Below, piece by piece: positions 1 to 5,135 of a DNA stretch of 5,135 nucleotides (its first letter is position 1; each line of letters starts with the position of its first letter). Where the stretch lies: the NCBI GenBank assembly GCA_036558905.1, contig DATBER010000158.1, positions 1 to 5,135 of the forward strand, in the 5' to 3' direction. The notes under the pieces were generated by a model. That model was not told where the DNA came from. It did not search any database and worked only from the letters and a program-made list of their open reading frames with translations. The position numbers and the translations under genes are program-made. Source of the stretch: DASXRA01 sp036558905 (GTDB lineage: Bacteria > Actinomycetota > Actinomycetes > Mycobacteriales > Jatrophihabitantaceae).

Positions 1-313
1 GCTCGAGCCGCTCGAGCTGCCAGCTCGCGTCGAGCACAGGCTGGCGGCGGACCGGAACCCGCAGCGGCACGACCGCCGGTGGCTCGGTCGCGCGCGTCAC
101 GAGCGTGCGCAGCGCGCGGGCGAACGCCCGGCGACTGGCCATGGTCGTCAGCGCCCGCGCCCGCAGCGACAGTCCGACGCTGGCGTCCGGCGAAATACCG
201 GCGGCCAGCGAAGCATCGAGGCGCGCGGCGCGCAGGCGGGCGCTGAGGCGATCCCACGCCCGCACCCGCGTGGGTACCACGCGCCCATCGGCGTCTTCTA
301 CCAACACGATCAC
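1..313 (-). CDS. Hypothetical actinobacterial protein, 3' end cut off by window edge
   Basis: The minus strand has an open frame with no stop from position 388 to the left edge, giving about 104 residues from a GTG at 313. Codon third positions are mostly G/C from about residue 5 onward, as in the neighbouring genes, which supports real coding. The protein opens with a hydrophobic beta-like stretch (VIVLVEDADG), followed by Arg/Ala/Leu-rich helical sequence (AWDRLSARLRAARLDASLAAG, then LSLRARALT). This resembles the N-terminal part of uncharacterised actinobacterial proteins with a WDRL...ALAAG...LALRA pattern; that match is from memory. No catalytic motif, signal peptide or membrane segment is visible. 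The start is uncertain: GTG 307, TTG 304 or GTG 379 are in-frame alternatives and none has a good ribosome binding site. It lies 72 bases after the regulator gene, on the same strand and in the same reading frame. Its function is unknown. Confidence 0.6.
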   Translation of the reverse strand, partial: MIVLVEDADGRVVPTRVRAWDRLSARLRAARLDASLAAGISPDASVGLSLRARALTTMASRRAFARALRTLVTRATEPPAVVPLRVPVRRQPVLDASWQLERLE

Positions 314-385
314 AATTACCAGGGTCCGTACCTGAGGGGTGGGTTTGCATCGGGAGAACGCCCTATTCGCCGGACCCACACCGCC

Positions 386-1387
386 TTAGTCGGTGGCCAG
401 CAGCCGGGCGGTCTCCAGGCCGAGCTGGAATCGGGTGTGCACACCGAACTGCTCCATCAGCGCGCTGATCTTCCGCTGCACGGTGCGGTAACCCAGCTGC
501 AGGTGGCGGGCGATCGTCTGATCGGTGCAGCCACTCGCCAGCAGCTGCAGCAATCGGCGCTGCTGCCCGGACAGCCGCCCGGCCGCGTCGGGCACCTCGT
601 CGAGCGCGGCCAGCGGCAGGGCGCGCTGCCACACGCTCTCGAACAGCGCACTCAACGCGTCGAGTAGCGCCGACGGATGGACGATCACCGCGCTGCCCAC
701 GTCCTGCGGCGCGCGCAGCGGCGCCAGGGCCATCCGGTCGTCGGCGATGAACAGTTTGATCGGCACGCCCACGGCGATGCGCGACTTCTCGCCGGCGGCC
801 GACGCCTCCCAGATGCCGTCGAGCTTGCCCGGATGCTCGAGCGCGGCGCGGTCGTAGACGGTGCGGTAACCCACGCCGTCGACGAGCAGGTCCGGCTCGG
901 CCGGGTTTCCGGCGTCGATGTAGGGCGGCTTGTCGAGCACCCGGATCTCGCGGCGGGCGCTGCGTTGTAGTTGCAGCCACCGCTGGTGGATCGCCTCGGG
1001 CTCGTGCACCACCTCGAGCAGATCCTCCGAGCTGCCGGCCCGGGTCCCGGCCTGGAACCGCTCGGTCAGGTCGCCGAGCGTCCGCCGTGTGTGGGCCAGC
1101 CGCTCCTCGCGCTGCCGGATGAGCACGCCGATCGCCAGGTCGGGCGGCACGGCGGCATACCCACCCGGCGCGTCGGCCACCCGGGTGACGAGCCCCAGGG
1201 CCTGCAACGCCCGCAGCGCGCGGTCGGTGGCCGCCTTGGCCAGGCCGCACACCCGCGCGAGTTCCGCGCTGTCGCTGCGCCCGGCGTCGAGCACCGCGAG
1301 GTACACGCGCTCTTCCTGCTCGGACAGGCCGATCTCGCCCAGTGCGTTCACCCGGCGAGCATGGCCCAGCGCGTGCACCCCGCTCAA
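386..1387 (-). CDS. Two-headed transcription regulator: TrmB-like HTH at the N-terminus, LuxR/GerE HTH at the C-terminus
   Basis: This 333-residue protein is probably a cytoplasmic DNA-binding regulator. Residues about 16-69 form a TrmB-type winged helix-turn-helix (LGEIGLSEQEERVYLAVL, then a recognition region with CGLAKAATDRALRALQALGLV). Residues about 85-115 are a charged helix that could be a dimerising coiled coil. Residues about 120-265 form a mixed alpha/beta domain resembling the effector or phospholipase-D-like middle part of TrmB-family proteins. Residues about 271-331 match the LuxR/GerE fold (LSGQQRRLLQLLASGCTDQ, TIARHLQLGYRTVQRKISAL, then FGVHTRFQLGLETA). The usual acidic residue of the LuxR 'REREVL' start is Gln here. 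There is no receiver domain, so it is not a classical response regulator. The TTG at 1387 is the longest start; GTG 1378 and GTG 1351 are equally possible, and the conserved domain begins just after 1351. None has a strong ribosome binding site. The gene starts 16 bases after the protease stop, which suggests a shared transcript. Its ligand and targets are not evident. Confidence 0.9.
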   Translation of the reverse strand: MSGVHALGHARRVNALGEIGLSEQEERVYLAVLDAGRSDSAELARVCGLAKAATDRALRALQALGLVTRVADAPGGYAAVPPDLAIGVLIRQREERLAHTRRTLGDLTERFQAGTRAGSSEDLLEVVHEPEAIHQRWLQLQRSARREIRVLDKPPYIDAGNPAEPDLLVDGVGYRTVYDRAALEHPGKLDGIWEASAAGEKSRIAVGVPIKLFIADDRMALAPLRAPQDVGSAVIVHPSALLDALSALFESVWQRALPLAALDEVPDAAGRLSGQQRRLLQLLASGCTDQTIARHLQLGYRTVQRKISALMEQFGVHTRFQLGLETARLLATD

Positions 1388-1403
1388 GGCGATTGGAGCT
1401 TGA

Positions 1404-4400
1404 TCAGAAGGCCCCGATGCCCTTGGGCGTGCCCAGCCCGGTCGGCGCGTCGTAGCCGGCCTTGGCGTTGCACAGGTAGTTGCGCGGACTGCCGCAGTTG
1501 CCGTTCGTCCCGGACCTGACGTCGTTGAACTGTCCGGGGTGGGTGTACAGGTGCTGGGCGGTCCAGGCCGTGCCGGCGTGGCCGGCCAGCCCGTACATCC
1601 CGGCGACCAGCGGGGCGGCCGCGCTCGTGCCGCCGACGATCAGCCAGCCGCCGTTCGGAGTGACCGCGCTGTCGTACACCGCCACCGGGGTGTCCGGGTC
1701 GGCCACCGCCGAGACGTCGGCCACGGTGCGCATGTGGCAGTTGGCGCCGGGCTGCCACGACGGCTTGTCGAAGTACGCCGAGCAGCCGCTGCCACCGTCC
1801 GTCCAGGCCGTCTCGCTCCAGCCGCGGGCCGAGCCGGCGTCGGGCACCAGCCGGGTGCCACCCACCGCGGTGACCCAGGGCAGCGACGCCGGGAACTGGG
1901 TGCCGCCGAGCGTGCCGTTCAGCCCGAACCCGGCATCGCCGGAGCTGGCCACCACGGCCACCCCCGGGTGGTTGTAGGCCTGGGCGTAGTCGGCGACCCC
2001 GAACTGCTCGTACGCGCCGTAGCTGTTGGAGATGACGTTGGCGCCCATGAACGCGGCCGTTTTCTCGGCGGTGGCCAGATCGTCGAAGCTGGGCGTGTTC
2101 GCCACGACCAGGAGCAGACGGCACTGCGGGCAGGCGGCCGACACCATGTCCAGGTCCAGCGCCGTCTCGACGCCCCAGCCCTGGTTGCCGCCGCTCGGGG
2201 GTGGCCCGGACCCGTCCTGGTTCACCACCTGCAGGCAGCCGCTGTCGGTGGTGCAGGCCGGCAGCCCGTACTGCGCGCGGTAGGCGGCGAGGTCGGCGAC
2301 GATCTTCGGGTCGCCGGCCGCGTCGACGACCGCCACCGTCTGGTCGGCCCCACCGGTGCGCGGCAGCGCGTACGCCGCGGCCAGGTCGGCCGGACCGTAA
2401 CCCGACGGAGTCGACGACGTCGCCAGCGGCGTCCCGTCCGGCGTCGTCCGGATGATCGCGTTGCAGGCCGCCTGGTCGGTGCCGGTCGCCGGGCAGGCCG
2501 CGCGGGTGCCGAACGTCGGGCCGCCATCGCCGCCGGGCCCCGGGTCGGCGCCGACGCCGGCGCCGTTGCTCGCCGCACTGCCGCTGAGCGTGAACGCCCG
2601 GATGACCGTCTGCTGCACGTCCGCGCCGGTGCTGTCCGAGTCGGACACGCGCAGCGACACGAACCCGGTGATCGACGTGGGGTCGGGCGTCGTGATGGTC
2701 ACCTGGTAGTTGCCCTGGCCGAGCGAGCTCACCGCGTGCACGGTCTGCCAGCTCTGCCCGTCGTCGTAGGAGATGGCGACGCTCGGCACGTTGACCTGGG
2801 CGGTGGTCGTCGCCTGCGGCTGGTGGTAGGCGTGCACGGTGAATTTCACCTGGCCCGGGGCGGCCACGCCCTCGTGCTCGTCCAGCGGCAGGCTGTAGTC
2901 CATCAGCATCAGCGGCACGACGCCGCACGTCCCGACGATGGGCCTACACGTCCACCCGGCCGGCAGCTTGTCCGAACGTTTCGGCGCCGCCGAGGTGAAG
3001 TCCCACCGGGTGTCGGTCTGGGTCGACAGCGACGACCACGGGGTGTCGCGGCTGACCGAGTAGTCGAGCCGGTACTGCGCCGAGCCGGACGACATCGGCA
3101 GCTGGGTCGGCGCCGTGCCGAGATCCGAGTTGCCGGCCGTGGTCTGCTCGGCGGCCAGGTTGCCGTTGACGTACCAGTCCAGCGACTCGGTGTCGTTGAT
3201 CTGCGTTCGCGCGAAGAGGTTCCCGGTGTTGAGCGCGGCGGCCCACTGCGTCGAGTCGCCGTTGACGTAGGGCCGGGCGTCGAACGCCAGCGTGCTGGTG
3301 CCCCGGCAGACCGGGCAGGTCATCGGCCCGCCCACGACGTCACCCGGCTGGACGACCGGGCCGGGCTGCTCGACGCCGGGGTGGCGCACCGCGTCGAACC
3401 AGCGCACCGGCGGCTGCGGTCCCGGGGTGTAGTGCGTGTACTGCCCGAACGACGTGTCGCCGGCCGGGTAGTAGAAGGAGCTGAACATCCGCGCGCTCTC
3501 CTGCCAGAGCGTGGATCGGGACGCGCCGGCGGCCAGCACGTACTCGGTGCGGCTGAGGGGTTCGGTGATCGGGTTGCCCGCCCGGACGTTGATCGTCTCC
3601 CACGGTTGGTAGCCGAAGCGCACCTCATCGCCCTCGCGTGCGGGCACCTCGCTCGAATACGTGGTCGGGATCGCCGCCAGGTCGCTCTCGGTCACTTGCG
3701 TCGGGAGGCTAGCCGGGATGCCGTTGCTCGGGTACTCCAGGTCGTACACGTGCCCGGTCGAGGGCGACTCTTCGCGGAAGTACATGTACGAGTGCCGGCT
3801 GCCGGTGGCGACGCTCTGGGTCGACGGCGTCGCGAACATCTCAAGGCTGGACTCGGTGCCCTCCAGCGCATGCGCCCCGGACTGCCAGTACCACGGGATG
3901 TCGCTGCCGTCGGGCGAGACGCGGTCGGTCACGAGCTGGAACTCCGGGTCGCAGCAGTTCGCGCCGGGCCGGCGCCAGCCGTTGCCGGTGTCGCTGTCCG
4001 GGGTGGTCGGCAGCGGGATCGCCTTCGCCGTGCGCGCGTCGAAGTGCAGTGTCGTGTCGTGGTTGATCGTGACCTGCGGCTGCCAGACGAAGGACATGTT
4101 GTAGTCCCACACTGTCTCGGTCTGCGGACCGTCGGGCGTCTGGAACACGATCGTCTTCTGGAACGGTGTGAAGATGAACGCGCGGATGTCGTAGTGGCCG
4201 GCCGGAACGCTCCAGTTCTGGGTGGCCAGCATGGGCAGCTCGGCCGCGAACCAGTCGGGGTGGTCGACGTTCTCGACCAGGAAGTAGCCGGGGTCGAACT
4301 CGGAGGCCGGCGGCGGCGCGACGCCGTCGCGGGTCAGCGCGGTCAGGGTCAGCGTCTGCATGTTGAAGCCGGGATCGGGCTTGGCGTTGCCGGCCGGGCT

Positions 4401-5090
4401 CGGGTCGCGCGGCGCGGCGGTCGGGCTGTCCAGGGCGATCGAGCGGATGCCGGCGAACGCGCTCGGGCCGGCGGCCTTGGCGTGGGAGTGCGCACGAGCG
4501 GCGTCGGTCTGCAGCTGCCGGGCGACGAGTCGGCCGAACGCCGGCGCGGCGGTCGGCGTCTCCGACATCGGGTGGGCGCTGGACGCCGTGCGCGGGGCCG
4601 GCCGGGACGAGGTGGTCAGGCCGGGTACCGCCTTGGGAGTCACGCCGGCCTGGTAGGTGACGGCGACCGGCAGCGCCGCCCCGTCGGCCACCCCGCCGCG
4701 GATCATGGCGCTGACGTCGAACAGCGACCAGTCGAGCACCCCGCCCGCGTAGGCCGCCGCGTCCGAAGGCAGCACGTAGGTGTCGCCGCGCAGGACGAAC
4801 GTCGAGAAGCTGACCGGCGCGGTGCCCGGTCCGCGATCGGCCGCCTGGGTGACGATGCCCGGCCGCCCGCCCTGGTCGCTGATCGTGACCTGGTCGCCGG
4901 TGATCAGGGTGACCGTGGCGCCGCTCGAACCGGCCGCGGCCGGGGCAGCGGCCGCCGGCGCGGCGGCGGCCGGCCCGGCCGAGACCAGTCCCGCGGCGGC
5001 CAGCAGGCCGGCGATGAGCACGGATGCGGACAGGGCTGCAGCTCGGCCGCGTCTGGCAATTCCATGCTCTGCTGCGCGACGCCCGAGCAC
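1404..5090 (-). CDS. Large secreted S53 (sedolisin-type) serine-carboxyl peptidase with an S8-subtilase-like N-terminal scaffold
   Basis: This 1,228-residue protein is predicted to be exported and to cleave proteins or peptides outside the cell. Residues 1-44 are a Sec-type signal peptide. Residues about 58-157 (ATVTLITGDQVTI, DTYVLPSDAAAYAGG, LFDVSAMIRGG) resemble the N-terminal region of large actinomycete S8 peptidases. Residues about 244-358 (MQTLTLTALTRDG to DARTAKAIPLP) and about 660-835 (YRLDYSVSRDTPW, VAISYDDGQSW, QTVIRAFTLSG) resemble their C-terminal beta-rich regions. No S8 Asp/His/Ser core is present. After a Gly/Pro linker (about 843-858), residues 866-1228 form an S53 domain with Glu975, Asp979, Asp1052 and Ser1156, and a calcium site around Asp1190 and Asp1214. 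Start GTG 5090 gives a sensible signal peptide, although no ribosome binding site is visible and the frame stays open to the window edge. The first 20 codons use more A/T-ended codons and a rare AGA. A regulator gene follows directly. Confidence 0.9.
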   Translation of the reverse strand: MLGRRAAEHGIARRGRAAALSASVLIAGLLAAAGLVSAGPAAAAPAAAAPAAAGSSGATVTLITGDQVTISDQGGRPGIVTQAADRGPGTAPVSFSTFVLRGDTYVLPSDAAAYAGGVLDWSLFDVSAMIRGGVADGAALPVAVTYQAGVTPKAVPGLTTSSRPAPRTASSAHPMSETPTAAPAFGRLVARQLQTDAARAHSHAKAAGPSAFAGIRSIALDSPTAAPRDPSPAGNAKPDPGFNMQTLTLTALTRDGVAPPPASEFDPGYFLVENVDHPDWFAAELPMLATQNWSVPAGHYDIRAFIFTPFQKTIVFQTPDGPQTETVWDYNMSFVWQPQVTINHDTTLHFDARTAKAIPLPTTPDSDTGNGWRRPGANCCDPEFQLVTDRVSPDGSDIPWYWQSGAHALEGTESSLEMFATPSTQSVATGSRHSYMYFREESPSTGHVYDLEYPSNGIPASLPTQVTESDLAAIPTTYSSEVPAREGDEVRFGYQPWETINVRAGNPITEPLSRTEYVLAAGASRSTLWQESARMFSSFYYPAGDTSFGQYTHYTPGPQPPVRWFDAVRHPGVEQPGPVVQPGDVVGGPMTCPVCRGTSTLAFDARPYVNGDSTQWAAALNTGNLFARTQINDTESLDWYVNGNLAAEQTTAGNSDLGTAPTQLPMSSGSAQYRLDYSVSRDTPWSSLSTQTDTRWDFTSAAPKRSDKLPAGWTCRPIVGTCGVVPLMLMDYSLPLDEHEGVAAPGQVKFTVHAYHQPQATTTAQVNVPSVAISYDDGQSWQTVHAVSSLGQGNYQVTITTPDPTSITGFVSLRVSDSDSTGADVQQTVIRAFTLSGSAASNGAGVGADPGPGGDGGPTFGTRAACPATGTDQAACNAIIRTTPDGTPLATSSTPSGYGPADLAAAYALPRTGGADQTVAVVDAAGDPKIVADLAAYRAQYGLPACTTDSGCLQVVNQDGSGPPPSGGNQGWGVETALDLDMVSAACPQCRLLLVVANTPSFDDLATAEKTAAFMGANVISNSYGAYEQFGVADYAQAYNHPGVAVVASSGDAGFGLNGTLGGTQFPASLPWVTAVGGTRLVPDAGSARGWSETAWTDGGSGCSAYFDKPSWQPGANCHMRTVADVSAVADPDTPVAVYDSAVTPNGGWLIVGGTSAAAPLVAGMYGLAGHAGTAWTAQHLYTHPGQFNDVRSGTNGNCGSPRNYLCNAKAGYDAPTGLGTPKGIGAF
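1407..2495 (-). other. S53 sedolisin catalytic domain
   Basis: Residues 866-1228 start with a Cys866/Cys876 pair and the entry motif SGYGPADLAAAYALP (Tyr898). The catalytic segment GWGVETALDLDMVS carries Glu975 and Asp979 at the four-residue spacing of sedolisin and kumamolisin. SSGDAGFG carries the oxyanion Asp1052, and GGTSAAAPLVAG carries the nucleophile Ser1156. Asp1190 with Val1191, and AGYD (Gly1212, Asp1214) before TGLGTP, match the C-terminal calcium site. The domain has the length of stand-alone actinobacterial S53 peptidases and appears intact. S53 enzymes of this class are typically most active at acidic pH. A dedicated pro-kumamolisin activation domain directly in front is not visible. 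Confidence 0.92.
2496..4919 (-). other. S8-subtilase-like non-catalytic scaffold of the protease
   Basis: Residues about 58-865 make up this region. The N-terminal block (58-157) looks like the propeptide-side region of actinomycete S8 peptidases. The block at 184-222 (AFGRLVARQLQTDAAR, FAGIRSIALD) looks like a linker region of the same proteins. The later beta-rich blocks look like the modules that normally follow the S8 catalytic domain. The region between about 360 and 660 is aromatic-rich and not recognised; it carries a vicinal Cys379-Cys380 and a Cys592-x-x-Cys595 pair. Cys715 and Cys722 lie close together and could form a disulfide. The resemblance is from pattern memory, not from a search. 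The likely roles are folding, inhibition, or substrate or cell-wall binding, but none is shown. Confidence 0.6.
4959..5090 (-). other. Predicted Sec signal peptide of the protease
   Basis: Residues 1-44 have a basic n-region (Arg4, Arg5, Arg13, Arg14, Arg16), a hydrophobic core from about residue 17 to 36 (ALSASVLIAGLLAAAGLV), and an Ala-rich stretch with several possible signal peptidase I sites around residues 41-53. The twin Arg at 13-14 lacks the hydrophobic residues that normally follow in a Tat motif, so Sec export is more likely. The exact cleavage point cannot be fixed because the Ala/Pro run offers several A-X-A sites. No lipobox Cys is present, so this is not a lipoprotein. Confidence 0.75.
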
Positions 5091-5135
5091 GCGATCTGCT
5101 GCGTTGTTGTCGTCGTCGCCGATACAACAGCGGTA
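5091..5135 (-). other. Leader stretch upstream of the protease start, open in frame to the window edge
   Basis: The 45 bases before GTG 5090 contain no in-frame stop (15 sense codons, beginning Tyr-Arg-Cys-Cys). They also contain no in-frame ATG, GTG or TTG and no purine-rich ribosome binding site. Either the mRNA has a short or leaderless start at 5090, or translation starts outside the window. A Gly-Asp-Asp-Asp-Asn-Asn reading of this stretch would be unusual ahead of a signal peptide, so I favour it being untranslated. Confidence 0.4.

Noticed and set aside
1..17. Perfect inverted repeat GCTCGAG-ccg-CTCGAGC
   Set aside because: It encodes Leu-Glu-Arg-Leu-Glu in the partial gene, so it is explained by repeated codons. 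It has no T-run or other sign of a terminator or operator.
105..335. A 76-residue plus-strand open frame at the left end
   Set aside because: It reads as Arg/Ala/Ser low complexity. The opposite strand has a better coding pattern with G/C third positions and continues to the window edge.
1388..1403. Possible terminator between the protease and regulator genes
   Set aside because: The 16-base gap has no stem-loop or T-run, which fits a shared transcript.
1384..2928. Long 514-residue open frame on the minus strand overlapping the protease in another frame
   Set aside because: Its product is a low-complexity Arg/Gly/Ala string with no motif. It is the usual shadow of a high-G+C gene, whereas the overlapping protease frame has clear S53 motifs.
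3661..4104. A 147-residue plus-strand open frame antisense to the protease
   Set aside because: There is no ribosome binding site and no recognisable domain; it fits a chance antisense frame in high-G+C DNA.
3841..5127. A 428-residue minus-strand open frame beginning with TTG 5127 and covering the protease N-terminus
   Set aside because: It is Arg/Pro/Gly-rich without recognisable domains. The protease frame carries the signal peptide and conserved blocks over the same bases.
5101..5135. Possible -10 box (TGTATC-like) ahead of the protease gene
   Set aside because: The match is weak, and any -35 element would lie outside the window, so it cannot be supported.

Overview
The window is high-G+C DNA with G/C-ended codons, GTG or TTG starts and long open frames on both strands. 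Together with the protein families seen, this suggests an actinobacterium (actinomycete); I cannot name the genus from sequence alone. All three supported genes lie on the minus strand and are read from right to left.

Right and centre (1404-5090): one very large gene for a secreted protein of about 1,228 residues. It has a signal peptide, then about 800 residues that resemble the non-catalytic flanks of large actinomycete subtilisin-type (S8) secreted peptidases, then a Gly/Pro-rich linker. It ends in a complete sedolisin-type (S53) serine-carboxyl peptidase domain with its expected Glu/Asp/Asp/Ser active-site residues and calcium site. No S8 catalytic core is visible. The reading frame stays open to the right edge of the window, so the true start could lie outside.

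Left-centre (386-1387): starting 16 bases after the protease stop is a gene for a cytoplasmic transcription regulator. It has a TrmB-like winged helix-turn-helix at the N-terminus and a LuxR/GerE helix-turn-helix at the C-terminus. The close spacing and shared strand suggest cotranscription with the protease, and possibly control of it.

Left edge (1-313): the 5' part of a third gene on the same strand, cut by the window edge. It codes for an Arg/Ala/Leu-rich protein that resembles uncharacterised actinobacterial hypothetical proteins. No RNA gene, mobile element, CRISPR array or convincing terminator was seen. The most noteworthy item is the S8-type scaffold joined to an S53 catalytic domain, next to a two-headed regulator.
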